Shown here: positions 9,370 to 17,480 of the stretch, in pieces
Layout of the letters: each line of letters begins with the position of its first letter
Position numbering within the stretch: position 1 is the stretch's first letter
Assembly (NCBI GenBank): GCA_003245675.1
Contig: QKCN01000008.1
Span: 1 to 64,000 of the forward strand
DNA: 64,000 bases
Reading direction: 5' to 3'
Source: Bacteriovoracaceae bacterium
Lineage (GTDB): Bacteria; Bdellovibrionota; Bacteriovoracia; Bacteriovoracales; Bacteriovoracaceae
Made by a program: the position numbers and the translations under genes
Notes under the pieces: model-generated
What the model was told of the DNA's origin: nothing
What the model saw: the letters and a program-made list of their open reading frames with translations, nothing else
Database searches by the model: none

Positions 9370-9405
9370 ACAAAAGGGCCTTCTCATGCGTAAGAAGGCC
9401 CTCTT
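9370..9405 (-). terminator. Terminator for the minus-strand secreted protein gene
   Basis: Ten-bp stem AGGGCCTTCT / AGAAGGCCCT. Read on the minus strand it is followed by TTTTG, and it lies 36 bp after the stop of the 94-aa gene. Confidence 0.7.
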
Positions 9406-9441
9406 TCTAATAATTCAAATTAATTAAATTTCTAAAAAATA

Positions 9442-9726
9442 TTATTCATTGCTTTCTTGAGAAGGTCCTTGTCCTCGACCACCTCTTCCTGGTCCACCTT
9501 GTGGAGGAGTTCCGCAAGTCAATTCAGCTTCCCCTCTTGGATTCGTTGAATTAACACAGCTATCACTTTTGGTATTGCCTTCTCTATCTTGAAAGGAACA
9601 GGCATCACCCGCAGATTTTCCTGCGCATGCTGTTACAAAAGGTGGCTTCCCGTGTCCTTGGGAATAGGCATTCACAGAGACCAATAGCATAATTGTACTA
9701 ACGGAGAGCAAAAATCTTTTTTTCAT
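9442..9726 (-). CDS. Small secreted Cys-containing protein, function unknown
   Basis: A 94-aa protein starting at the ATG at 9726, which has AGGAGG six bases upstream; a longer frame to 9768 lacks an SD. A clear Sec signal peptide (MKKR, hydrophobic core, cut near NAYSQ) is followed by an ACAGKSAGDACSF block, two further cysteines, and a Gly/Pro/Arg-rich tail. Four cysteines in the mature part suggest two disulfides in the periplasm or outside the cell. I recall similar small exported proteins with the ACxGKxxGDxC motif in Gram-negative bacteria, without an assigned function. It stands alone between two terminators. Confidence 0.8.
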   Translation of the reverse strand: MKKRFLLSVSTIMLLVSVNAYSQGHGKPPFVTACAGKSAGDACSFQDREGNTKSDSCVNSTNPRGEAELTCGTPPQGGPGRGGRGQGPSQESNE

Positions 9727-9888
9727 TCGAACCTCCTGATAAGTGACTCGTTCCAAAAATATTATCAAGAAAGTATGACAAGAATGTGGAAAAATTTTTA
9801 TTTAAGAAAAATTTACGACAATGTTTTTGGCGCGTATTGCTGAACTGTTTTCCATCGCTTAGATTGTGAACAAATAGGGAGGCTTAGC

Positions 9889-10113
9889 ATGAATGCGGAA
9901 TTGAAAAGAGCGCTAAAGTCATTGCAGTCTGTTTCTCAAGGGGAAGTTATTTCGTCCATAAAGCTTCTGAATGGAGAGATTGTGCGCGGAAAAATACATA
10001 AGATAGATGAAGAAACAATAACCATCCAAAAAGAGCCTCAAGGGGGAGTTGGAACTATCCTTGTGATACCCTATGCTTCTATTTTGTATGTTGCCGATAC
10101 TGACTTGGAGTAA
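9889..10113 (+). CDS. 74-aa protein with LSm/Hfq-like sequence pattern
   Basis: A small basic/acidic protein preceded by GGGAGG at good spacing. Its order is an N-terminal helix (about 1-18), a strand IKLLNGEIVRGKI, then a strand DEETITIQ and a final segment IPYASILYV. That resembles the Sm fold: the G-x-V-x-G-x-I strand pair of Sm1 and the I-x-x-x-x-I-x-x-V pattern near Hfq's Sm2. It lacks Hfq's YKHA motif. Function is unknown; RNA or ligand binding is a structural inference. It is monocistronic, with a terminator three bases past the stop. Confidence 0.7.
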   Translation: MNAELKRALKSLQSVSQGEVISSIKLLNGEIVRGKIHKIDEETITIQKEPQGGVGTILVIPYASILYVADTDLE

Positions 10114-10115
10114 GA

Positions 10116-10146
10116 AAGCCTTCTCACAAAGAGAAGGCTTCTATTT
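10116..10146. terminator. Bidirectional terminator
   Basis: Stem AAGCCTTCTC / GAGAAGGCTT with loop ACAAA, followed by TCTATTTT on the plus strand. It sits between the convergent 74-aa and 178-aa genes. Confidence 0.75.
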
Positions 10147-10161
10147 TAGAGTCCTATATTA

Positions 10162-10698
10162 TTATTGGCAGCTGTGTTGGTAGATTAATTCTTTTTCAAC
10201 AAGTGATTCTTCAATTTTTTCGATTTCTGTTTTAACGGTTGCAACATTGCTTTCAACTTGATTAAGCGCCTCAATAACAGCATCTAATTGTTTTTTAGAC
10301 ACGGAAATAGGGCGAGTTGCGAAGTATGTTCCCGTTCCTAATACTGTCGCAACAATTGCACCAAGAGTTCCAAGTCCATGTCCAAGTGAGCTACCTGAAG
10401 TTAAGCCTCTAATCGCTTGAACTGCAGTGTATATCGTTACAATACCTCCAACTGCAGAAACTGGAATCCAAATTTTTTTGCGTAGACTATATTTAGCTTG
10501 GATCTCTGATAGTTCATTGAGTGTCGTTGCCAATTCTTCTTCAAGAGGAGGTAGTTGTTCTTCGAGTTTTGCAAGTTGCTCTGTTTTTTGCTCAATTTGT
10601 TTTTTGAAATAAGCACAAATATCTTCAGTTTGAGCAAAAGCAGAAGTGGCAAGGGTAGACATAAGAGAAAGCAATAGAATTGATTTAAAAAATTTCAT
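10162..10698 (-). CDS. Exported coiled-coil membrane protein, function unknown
   Basis: A 178-aa protein with AAAGGAA upstream of the ATG. The signal peptide is followed by a cut after SAFAQ. The mature part has a coiled-coil helix (about 30-70, heptad Leu/Glu/Lys), a hydrophobic stretch (about 78-125, glycine-rich, probably one or two membrane passes) and a second coiled coil (about 130-170). Two cysteines, near each end of the mature chain, could form a disulfide. I recognise no family. It converges on the 74-aa gene and shares its terminator. Confidence 0.72.
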   Translation of the reverse strand: MKFFKSILLLSLMSTLATSAFAQTEDICAYFKKQIEQKTEQLAKLEEQLPPLEEELATTLNELSEIQAKYSLRKKIWIPVSAVGGIVTIYTAVQAIRGLTSGSSLGHGLGTLGAIVATVLGTGTYFATRPISVSKKQLDAVIEALNQVESNVATVKTEIEKIEESLVEKELIYQHSCQ

Positions 10699-10857
10699 AC
10701 TAATTTCCTTTAAGTATCTGTTTTATCAATATTTGTAGGGCAAAAGTTAATGAGGATGGATTGTTATAACGCATCTCGTTGTGGGATTCAAGTTATTGGA
10801 TTGAACGTGTAATAAATATATATTTTTGCTTTTTTGAGAAAAGATGAGGCAAAGAGA

Positions 10858-10880
10858 GCCTCCCTTCATCAGGGAGGCAT
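10858..10880 (-). terminator. Probable terminator after the aminotransferase gene
   Basis: Eight-bp GC-rich stem GCCTCCCT / AGGGAGGC with loop TCATC, 20 bp past the stop on the minus strand. The downstream tract is only moderately T-rich (TCTCTTT). Confidence 0.55.
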
Positions 10881-10897
10881 TATTTGATCGTTTTGAA

Positions 10898-12259
10898 TTA
10901 AGTAAAAAGTTCTTCGATGGTTTCATCGATGAGTTTAAAAATCTCATCCAAGTGTTGTTCTTCTAGAACAATAGGGAGCAGCATACGCACGCGTGTTGGA
11001 TTGTCTCCGGCCATGTAAGTGATAACACCTTTTTTCATTAGGAGCATACTAAATTTTTTAGTGATATCGGCTGAAGCATCACCAACTTCAAATGCTTGCA
11101 TGGTTCCAATTCCGTGGAAAAGTGGGATGCGCTCTTTTCCTTGTTTATTGGCCAGTGCGGCCATGCGTTTTAAAAAGCTTTTTTCGAGCTGAGCAATTTT
11201 TCCATTTTCACCATAGAATCCTTCTTCAGTAAGGTGACGGACAAATTTATTTCCAGCTTTAAGTGCGGGAATTGCTGCATGAAAGGTTCCTGCAATAAGT
11301 CCTGGTTTGGGATTGAGCTCTTCTGTATAGAAAAGGCCACAGCATTGGAGCGCTTTTCCAACTGTCACTATGTCTACATACTTTTCTAGACCAAAGTGTT
11401 GGAAGGCAAAGAGTCTGCGGGTGCGAGCAAAGGTCTGTACTTCATCAACCCAAATGTATAAGCCTTTTGCTTTAGCCCACTCAAAAATTCCTTCATAATA
11501 TTCTTTAGTACCAAAGGTAAGACCGCCCTCTCCTTGAACTAATTCCAAGGTTATGGCCGCATATTGGCCAGGAGCTTTGTTCCAAACTTCTTCTAAGGCA
11601 TTTAAAGTTATCTGAAGTGATCCTTCGGGGTTTCTAGGATCAAAGTGAGGAACGTGTTCCACATCAACCGCCTTGGGCATTCCTTGGCGATAAGCAGCTT
11701 TATCTGTAATGTCTTGTGTTGCTACAGAGCGCCCAGTGAAGCACTTTTTAAAGGCAATGATTTTATATGCAGGGTCTTTTTTTTGCCAAAGAAGCTTGAG
11801 TGCCGTGTCGTTAGCATATGTCCCGCTTCCCGTGAACCAAAAGTGCTCGAGTCGACTTTCTTTAATTTGTCCGAGTAATGTATCCATGAGAAGGCGAATA
11901 TCGTCATAGGGCATAAGGTTGCCGGAGTAGAGACAGTCTACCGTTGCTGCCTCCAAATTGGCTTCGACCAGTAGTGGGTGAGAGTGTCCCATCAGTTGAA
12001 CGCCAATTCCTCCAATGAGATCATATTTAACTGAGCCATCGATAAGCTTGGTAAAGGGGCCAAAACCTTCTCCATCAGAAAGATAAGGGTAAGCCATGGC
12101 CCGTCCTCTTTGTTGAGCAATTTGCTCTAGTCTTTCTTCGAGTCGCTTTTCTTTTCCTTGTTCCGGGGGGCAAATTTTGTTGATCTTTTGCTGCTCGGCG
12201 ATAATTTGATTTTTTAATTCAGAAATGCTTTTTTTTACTTTTTCAGAAGTATTTAACAT
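10898..12259 (-). CDS. Class-III PLP-dependent aminotransferase, substrate unknown
   Basis: A 453-aa fold-type-I aminotransferase. The PLP lysine lies in VGKALQCCG, preceded by the WVDEVQTF segment whose Asp contacts the pyridine nitrogen. LVQGEGG and the GSGTYANDTALKL phosphate-binding region also match class III (ornithine, 4-aminobutyrate and lysine aminotransferases). The N-terminal 50 residues are a charged helical extension. The sequence does not settle the amino donor; lysine or omega-amino acids are possible. It is monocistronic and divergent from the BatE-like gene, with 77 bp between the starts. Confidence 0.82.
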   Translation of the reverse strand: MLNTSEKVKKSISELKNQIIAEQQKINKICPPEQGKEKRLEERLEQIAQQRGRAMAYPYLSDGEGFGPFTKLIDGSVKYDLIGGIGVQLMGHSHPLLVEANLEAATVDCLYSGNLMPYDDIRLLMDTLLGQIKESRLEHFWFTGSGTYANDTALKLLWQKKDPAYKIIAFKKCFTGRSVATQDITDKAAYRQGMPKAVDVEHVPHFDPRNPEGSLQITLNALEEVWNKAPGQYAAITLELVQGEGGLTFGTKEYYEGIFEWAKAKGLYIWVDEVQTFARTRRLFAFQHFGLEKYVDIVTVGKALQCCGLFYTEELNPKPGLIAGTFHAAIPALKAGNKFVRHLTEEGFYGENGKIAQLEKSFLKRMAALANKQGKERIPLFHGIGTMQAFEVGDASADITKKFSMLLMKKGVITYMAGDNPTRVRMLLPIVLEEQHLDEIFKLIDETIEELFT

Positions 12260-12336
12260 GTGAGTATCCTTTTGTGTTTCAGGGGGAGCTAAATGCTTAC
12301 TTGATTTAAATTAGTATTACCGAGGATAATTAAGCC

Positions 12337-12999
12337 ATGAACAAAATTAATAATCAAGATGTCATAAAAAGCTTTGAGCAGCATTATTTAAAGGAAGATT
12401 TTGCTAAGGCATTGGAACTTTTGCAAAAGCATCAAACGAATTTTGCGCCAGAAGTTTGGCATTACAATTTAGGGACTTTATATCTCAAATTAAATGATCC
12501 TGCTTTGGGGCGTTTTCATTTAGAAAAAGCTTTGCAGTTGGGAAAATCGGATGCCGCTCTCTATAAGAATTTGCAAACGGCAAAGACTTTAGTGCGAGCG
12601 GAACTTTATGAGAAGTCAGGCTGGGATTGGGATGGCGTTCTTTATAAAGTGCAGGCTTTGCCTACTGAATTGTGTGTCACCTTCGTTTTGGTCTTCGCTT
12701 TAATTTTTCTGTGGCTGAATCGCAAATTTCAAAATTGGTTTTCACCAAAAAACTTTATTTTAATCATTTGCTTGCTATTTGCCGCATTTCCTCTTTTCTA
12801 CAAAGGAGCGCAGGATGTTGCGATAACAAAGTCCGATGTTTCTAACAGAGAAGGTCCTTCTGAGGTCTTTGCAGAAACAAGTCTTGTTCCTGGTGGAATT
12901 AAAGTTATTTTAGGCAAAAGGGATGGTGAGTGGCTTTATATCAAAATGCCAAGGCGTTATGCAGGTTGGGTTAAGGCTGAACAACTCGGTTTTTTATAG
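12337..12999 (+). CDS. BatE-like TPR / SH3 membrane protein
   Basis: A 220-aa protein with an N-terminal TPR-like region (about 5-90), two transmembrane helices (about 108-126 and 138-153), and a C-terminal SH3-like domain (about 165-220) ending RRYAGWVKAEQLGFL. This domain order matches BatE of the Bacteroides aerotolerance (bat) operons. No BatA/B/D or MoxR gene is next to it, so the name describes only the architecture. The SH3-like domain would face the periplasm. It is probably co-transcribed with the next three genes. Confidence 0.65.
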   Translation: MNKINNQDVIKSFEQHYLKEDFAKALELLQKHQTNFAPEVWHYNLGTLYLKLNDPALGRFHLEKALQLGKSDAALYKNLQTAKTLVRAELYEKSGWDWDGVLYKVQALPTELCVTFVLVFALIFLWLNRKFQNWFSPKNFILIICLLFAAFPLFYKGAQDVAITKSDVSNREGPSEVFAETSLVPGGIKVILGKRDGEWLYIKMPRRYAGWVKAEQLGFL

Positions 13000-13007
13000 G
13001 ATGATTT

Positions 13008-13700
13008 ATGATCGAAGAAGAAGTTGAGACTTACGAAAAAGAAGTTCGCAAAACATATGAAGAAACGGGGGAGACTCCCGAGCGCATAAGAATGTCTGTT
13101 CTTAAGTTTTATTGGAAACGCAGTTTGCTGGCGATGAATCGGCAAGATGCTATACCTAATTATTTGCGTAAAATTAAAGTTCTTGAAAATTTTGATGAAT
13201 CAGAACTGAGAATTTTATGTAATTTTTTGCATAAGAGAAGTTTTATGCCAGGAGAAGTTATTTTTAAGCAAGGTGATTCTGGTTTTGGAATGTACTTCAT
13301 CTTGAATGGAACAGTTGATATTTTGGCGCAACGTTATATTGATGACGAGCAAGAATCTCCTCAGGTTGTGACGATGGCCGATTTGGATAATTGGCGGGCC
13401 GGAGGTGAGGAACGTTTAGTTGTTGTTGCTCAGCTTGATAAGTATGATTATTTTGGGGAATTGGCCCTTTTGCAAAGTGATGGCACTAGGACGGCCATGG
13501 GAGTTGCGCGCAAAAGTGCATTACTTTTGGGTATTTTTAAGCCTGACTTAGAAGAGCTAATTAACCTTTATCCTACGGTTGGTGCAAAGCTAGTACAGTC
13601 CATTGCCGTTATTGTGGCCAATCGCTTTACATCAGTTACAAATGAAATTCGAAATTTAAAATATCGCATTTATCAATTGGAGAAAGGCCTTGCCAAATAA
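13008..13700 (+). CDS. Cyclic-nucleotide-binding domain protein
   Basis: A 230-aa protein with an N-terminal helical segment (about 1-50) and a CNMP-binding beta-roll (about 55-195). The phosphate-binding cassette reads FGELALLQSDGTRTA, keeping the Gly-Glu and Arg-Thr-Ala residues that contact cAMP or cGMP. There is no Crp-type helix-turn-helix after it, only a C-terminal coiled coil, so it is more likely a regulatory or scaffold protein than a transcription factor. It overlaps the following transporter gene by 11 bp. Confidence 0.82.
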   Translation: MIEEEVETYEKEVRKTYEETGETPERIRMSVLKFYWKRSLLAMNRQDAIPNYLRKIKVLENFDESELRILCNFLHKRSFMPGEVIFKQGDSGFGMYFILNGTVDILAQRYIDDEQESPQVVTMADLDNWRAGGEERLVVVAQLDKYDYFGELALLQSDGTRTAMGVARKSALLLGIFKPDLEELINLYPTVGAKLVQSIAVIVANRFTSVTNEIRNLKYRIYQLEKGLAK

Positions 13701-14742
13701 GAAAGTCACCAACATTGGAAGATATGCTTTTTTCTTCACTATAGTATTTGTATTGATACTTGTCTCCTTTGAGATGTCGCGAGTCATTGTGCCGTTTATG
13801 TTAGCCTATGTGATATCTTTGGTGTTTAAGCCTTTTATAAACAAGCTCTATAAAATGGGAATTTCTAGGGTTTGGGCGACAATCCTTCTCATTGTTTTGT
13901 TGGGGGGCTTTGTTGCTGTTCCCATTATTAAGGCGATTCCTGTTTTGACAGATGAGGCGAAAAATATTCAACACTATATTCCTCGCGCGGAGAGTCTTTT
14001 GCGTGAAAAGTATAATTATTATCGAAAAAAAGTTGAGGCTAAAACAGGCTTTGCTATTCCCACGAAAATTTTCGATGATGCCATCGTCTATGCCCAAAGC
14101 TTATCTAAGGGATTGCTTGTGGGAACGACTAACTTTTTGCGTTCTTTTTTGGAGTGGACTTTTTTGGTGCCACTACTACTCTTTTTTATCGTGGTCGATG
14201 GGCGGCATTTTAGGAACAATTTTATTCGCATTGTGCCCAATCCTTTTTTCGAGCGTTTCTATTTCATTCTCTATAATTTCAATAAGCAGTTAGGTGATTA
14301 CATTTTTGCTAAGGCCATTGAAGCTTCTATTATTGGAGTGATTATTACAACTGGTCTTCTGATAATGAACTTTCCATTTGCTTGGCCACTGGGGCTACTC
14401 GCAGCATTGACCAATGTAGTTCCTTATCTTGGTCCTTTTTTGGGGGCACTGCCCGCTCTAATCATTTCTTTTACCGAATTGGGTGCCGATTCTAGTTTGA
14501 TGGCCCTGTCTTTGCTGTATATCATTGCAAACATTTTAGATTTAGCGATCGTTTTTCCCATCTTGGTCTCCAAAATTGTCAATTTGCATCCCGTTCTCGT
14601 CGTTATTAGCGTAATTTTGGGATCGCAATATTGGGGAGTTATTGGAATGATCATTAGTATTCCCATTGCTGCGGTTGGACAATTGGTTTTCGAAGAGTTC
14701 TACCGGGAATTTTATATGAGTGGGCACTTAGATCGCAGTTAA
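13690..14742 (+). CDS. AI-2E-family (PerM-like) membrane protein
   Basis: A 350-aa polytopic inner-membrane protein with about eight hydrophobic segments: the first near 11-45, several central ones, and the family region LTNVVPYLGPFLGALPALI near 235-255. It belongs to the AI-2E/PerM transporter family, whose members export small molecules or ions; substrate is not predictable. The start is a TTG 11 bp inside the preceding gene, with GGAG about seven bases upstream. Confidence 0.85.
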   Translation: MPNKKVTNIGRYAFFFTIVFVLILVSFEMSRVIVPFMLAYVISLVFKPFINKLYKMGISRVWATILLIVLLGGFVAVPIIKAIPVLTDEAKNIQHYIPRAESLLREKYNYYRKKVEAKTGFAIPTKIFDDAIVYAQSLSKGLLVGTTNFLRSFLEWTFLVPLLLFFIVVDGRHFRNNFIRIVPNPFFERFYFILYNFNKQLGDYIFAKAIEASIIGVIITTGLLIMNFPFAWPLGLLAALTNVVPYLGPFLGALPALIISFTELGADSSLMALSLLYIIANILDLAIVFPILVSKIVNLHPVLVVISVILGSQYWGVIGMIISIPIAAVGQLVFEEFYREFYMSGHLDRS

Positions 14743-14781
14743 TTCTTTGACTGAATTTTCCAAAAATTGTAAATTAGAGGA

Positions 14782-15531
14782 ATGAAGAATCTATGTTTTT
14801 TCCTAGGGTTATCCCTATTGTTTATTTCGTGTGCAACTGAAGCTCCTCAGGGGAAGACCCCGGCCGAAAATCTCTATCGAGAAGCGGTAGAATTGATGGA
14901 CGCTGGACGCTATATCATGGCCACAGAGAAGCTCAATACCATTAAGAGTCAGTATCCTTATAGCTACTATACAACGGCTTCAGAGCTTCTTTTGTCTGAT
15001 ATTTTATTTTTGCAAGAGACTTATGTAGAAGCAGCTGCTTCTTATCTTTTATTTAAAGACTTCCATCCTAAACACAAAAAAATAGACTATGTGACTTGGA
15101 AAATTGCTGAATCTTATTTTGAGCAAATGCCGCAAGAATATGACCGTGATTTGTCGACAGGGAGAGAGGCAATTAAATATTATCGAGAACTTATTGCTAA
15201 CTATCCCCAAAATGAACATGTCAAGCAAGCTCGAGAAAAAATTAAAATTTGCCAAGATTTATTTGAAAAGAAGGAAAAATATATAGCCGATTTCTATTTT
15301 AAAACGGAAAAATTTCAAGCCGCTTCAATTCGTTACCAAAATATATTAAATAGTTTCAAGACTAAGGATTTGTTAGAGCATTCTAAATTGCGTGTTGTTG
15401 ACAGTGAAAGACGTCAAGGAAAGTTTAAGGAATGCATTGCTTTTGCAAATCAATTTTTATCCACGATGGATAAACAAAAGAGCGCTTTACAGGAGGTAAA
15501 GAAACTTTGTGAGAGACGGGACGACACATAA
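14782..15531 (+). CDS. bamD: Outer membrane assembly lipoprotein BamD
   Basis: A 249-aa lipoprotein: signal peptide with lipobox LLFISC, Cys at about residue 17, then TPR-like repeats. The first repeat (AENLYREAVELMDAGRYIMA), the QYPYSYYTTAS segment and the NYPQNEHVKQA segment are typical of BamD/ComL, the essential TPR partner of BamA in inserting beta-barrel proteins into the outer membrane. The ATG follows AGAGGA closely. The next TPR gene starts 14 bp after its stop. Confidence 0.87.
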   Translation: MKNLCFFLGLSLLFISCATEAPQGKTPAENLYREAVELMDAGRYIMATEKLNTIKSQYPYSYYTTASELLLSDILFLQETYVEAAASYLLFKDFHPKHKKIDYVTWKIAESYFEQMPQEYDRDLSTGREAIKYYRELIANYPQNEHVKQAREKIKICQDLFEKKEKYIADFYFKTEKFQAASIRYQNILNSFKTKDLLEHSKLRVVDSERRQGKFKECIAFANQFLSTMDKQKSALQEVKKLCERRDDT

Positions 15532-15545
15532 TAAAGGGAGACAGA

Positions 15546-16283
15546 ATGAAGCAAAAGAGGGAACACGATCTTTTGGAAGAAGCAAAGAGGTTTTCACGGG
15601 AAGGAAATGCTCAGGCTGCGTTGGATGTCTATAACAAATTAATTGCGGAAGACTACAAAAATACAGAAGCGCATTTTCAAAGAGGTGTTTTGTTCAATCT
15701 TAAAGGTGATTTTGGTAAAGCAATGAAATGCTACCAAACAGTCTTGGAATTAGAACCTGCCCATGCTGAATCGTCCATTGCTCTTTCTGTATTATTGAAT
15801 GATGTCGGACGTTATGAAGATGCCAAATTAATTTTTGATAGGGCCAATAAGCGCGTCCGCAATGATTCAGAAAATGGAATTATTGACCCACATATCAATC
15901 GTCGTTTTTCAGCGAAGCATTATGAATTAGCAGAAATGTATTATTCATATAATCGCTATGAAGAGGCTTTGTTCGAGTACAATAAGGCCGTCGCTCTTGA
16001 TCCAGCTAATTTTGAAATTAGAATAAAAATTGCAAAGGTTTATGCAAAAAAAGGCTTTAAAACCAAGTCTTTTGAAGAATTGCGTAAAATCAAAAGCGAA
16101 GCACCAGATTATGTTCCGGCCCGAATGGCCCTTGGGCTTTTGTTCTTTGAAAATGCCAATGTTTTGGAGGCGCGAACTGAATGGAAATCTGTTTTGAGAA
16201 AAGATCCTTCTAATGAAGAAGCAAAGATGTATTTGTCTCTTTCTGAAACGGCCAACGAAGTTAGCTTAACTTCTCTAGCATAA
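15546..16283 (+). CDS. TPR-repeat protein
   Basis: A 245-aa cytoplasmic protein made almost wholly of tetratricopeptide repeats (about six). Clear units lie near 20-50, 53-87, 88-115, 125-155 and 190-225, with the canonical G-x-x-x-x-A spacing. No signal peptide or other domain is visible. AAGGGAG precedes the ATG and the gene follows bamD by 14 bp, so it is probably in the same operon. A scaffold role is inferred from the repeats alone. Confidence 0.8.
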   Translation: MKQKREHDLLEEAKRFSREGNAQAALDVYNKLIAEDYKNTEAHFQRGVLFNLKGDFGKAMKCYQTVLELEPAHAESSIALSVLLNDVGRYEDAKLIFDRANKRVRNDSENGIIDPHINRRFSAKHYELAEMYYSYNRYEEALFEYNKAVALDPANFEIRIKIAKVYAKKGFKTKSFEELRKIKSEAPDYVPARMALGLLFFENANVLEARTEWKSVLRKDPSNEEAKMYLSLSETANEVSLTSLA

Positions 16284-16311
16284 AATAAGTTAGCAGCAAA
16301 TTTTGAATAAT

Positions 16312-16343
16312 AAAAAAGCCTCTCGTTTGAGAGGCTTTTTTAT
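16312..16343. terminator. Bidirectional terminator between TPR gene and fliW
   Basis: Perfect 13-bp stem AAAAAAGCCTCTC / GAGAGGCTTTTTT with loop GTTT. T-tracts in both directions serve the convergent genes. Confidence 0.9.
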
Positions 16344-16370
16344 TATTGGAAAGCTAAATTATTCTTTGTC

Positions 16371-16937
16371 TTAAAGAGTGACTTCAATTTCTCTGTATTC
16401 AGTATTTGTTTGCTCTTTAAGGTCTTCTTGAACAACACCTTCATTAACTCTAGGATCTTTGATTGTTGTTCTTACGCTATCATCAGATGTGAAATTGACG
16501 ATGTATTTTTTAAGTTCTTTGTACATGGCAAATTGTACGGGAAGCTTGCTGTCTTGTAATACGATTTGCTTGCCAATTTTAGCATCACTGTTAATTACGA
16601 TCGGTGCTTTGAGGTTTGCAGTCATGTCCACCACGTTTTTAGGAATTGTGATGATGCTGTAGACTCTTGCTGAACTCATGTTTTCAAGGCTAAGCGAAGT
16701 AATATCAATAGGCATAAGCTTAGCGACATAGTCTGGTTTGAAAATGCGAGGCTCAATCACAGGGAATGCAATTTTGGCATCATCTAGCGATTGGAGCCAA
16801 AGAATTAGTGTTGAATCTCCTGGATCAACGATAAAGAAACGTTTTAGGCTTTCAAAACCTAAAATTCCTTCAGAGAAATTGAGAATATCTTCTTTATTGA
16901 CATCTAGTTCACCGAATCTTGTGGTTTGTATTTTCAC
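16371..16937 (-). CDS. fliW: Flagellar assembly factor FliW
   Basis: A 188-aa FliW with a C-terminal extension of about 45 residues. FliW binds flagellin and, when freed, binds CsrA to relieve repression of flagellin translation. The start is set at the GTG at 16937: GGAGG lies five bases upstream, and the resulting MKIQTTRFGELDV is the typical family N-terminus. A TTG at 16949 is the longer alternative. The SEGILGFESLKRF and IVDP segments are conserved. It is downstream of csrA on the same strand, with its own candidate promoter between them. Confidence 0.92.
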   Translation of the reverse strand: MKIQTTRFGELDVNKEDILNFSEGILGFESLKRFFIVDPGDSTLILWLQSLDDAKIAFPVIEPRIFKPDYVAKLMPIDITSLSLENMSSARVYSIITIPKNVVDMTANLKAPIVINSDAKIGKQIVLQDSKLPVQFAMYKELKKYIVNFTSDDSVRTTIKDPRVNEGVVQEDLKEQTNTEYREIEVTL

Positions 16938-17014
16938 CCATGCCTCCAATGCTTATATCGGACTAAGTGACTCAATTAATTTAGTTGAGTACTCAGTTCA
17001 AATATCACGTTATG

Positions 17015-17043
17015 ATGTTAGCAATGTCTATGACATAGTGCAA
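17015..17043 (-). promoter_or_regulatory. Candidate sigma-70 promoter for fliW
   Basis: On the minus strand TTGCAC, a 17-base spacer and TAACAT, about 78 bp before the fliW GTG. A motif match only. Confidence 0.35.
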
Positions 17044-17063
17044 GTAGGAATTTTTTTTCACTG

Positions 17064-17093
17064 CAAAAAAAAGAATTATTTTTTCAATTCTTT
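17064..17093 (-). terminator. Weak AT-rich hairpin overlapping the csrA stop
   Basis: AAAGAATT / AATTCTTT on the minus strand followed by a run of T. The stem begins in the last csrA codons and is AT-only apart from one pair, so it may be partial. Confidence 0.4.
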
Positions 17094-17303
17094 AGTGAGG
17101 TCTTGTATAGACCCTAAATCGGCCGATGCTGCTTGAGTATTTTCGTCTTGAATCGCCTGGTAAACTTCTTCTCGATGGATTTTGGTCTCTTTAGGTGCAC
17201 GAATACCCAGTCTTACTTGTTTGCCCTTGATTTGAACAACAGTAATCTTGATATTGTCGTCGATGGCTATACTCTCGCCCAGCTTCCTTGTTAAAACGAG
17301 CAT
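17076..17303 (-). CDS. csrA: Carbon storage regulator CsrA
   Basis: A 75-aa CsrA, slightly longer than the usual 60-70. It has [12 protein letters not shown], the [12 protein letters not shown] strands and the [10 protein letters not shown] region. The dimer binds A(N)GGA motifs, usually at hairpin loops or ribosome-binding sites, and here most likely controls flagellin synthesis, since FliW is encoded next to it. L4, R6 and the VRLGI strand that form the RNA-binding edge are present. The C-terminal 15 residues are unlike the core and variable in the family. Confidence 0.95.
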   Translation of the reverse strand: MLVLTRKLGESIAIDDNIKITVVQIKGKQVRLGIRAPKETKIHREEVYQAIQDENTQAASADLGSIQDLTKELKK

Positions 17304-17480
17304 GGTTCTTCCTCTAAACTCTATTCGCCTTCGAGAAAATTTATTGAAAATTTTCCCCCACTAGATTCACCGCCTCTTAATATTACCGGGTGTCTAAAAA
17401 AGCAAGCAAAAAACTATACTATATAGATTAATTTACACGGCGCTTTATGCAAGAGAGAATTTTTTGCCTAGCGGCAAAGG

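Noticed and set aside
9827-9841. TTGGCGCGTATTGC before the 74-aa gene as a sigma-54 promoter
   Set aside because: The GG-to-GC distance is 2 bp too short; sigma-54 needs fixed spacing.
10747-10947. 66-aa minus-strand ORF at the end of the aminotransferase
   Set aside because: It overlaps the coding end in another frame, has no SD and runs through the terminator hairpin.
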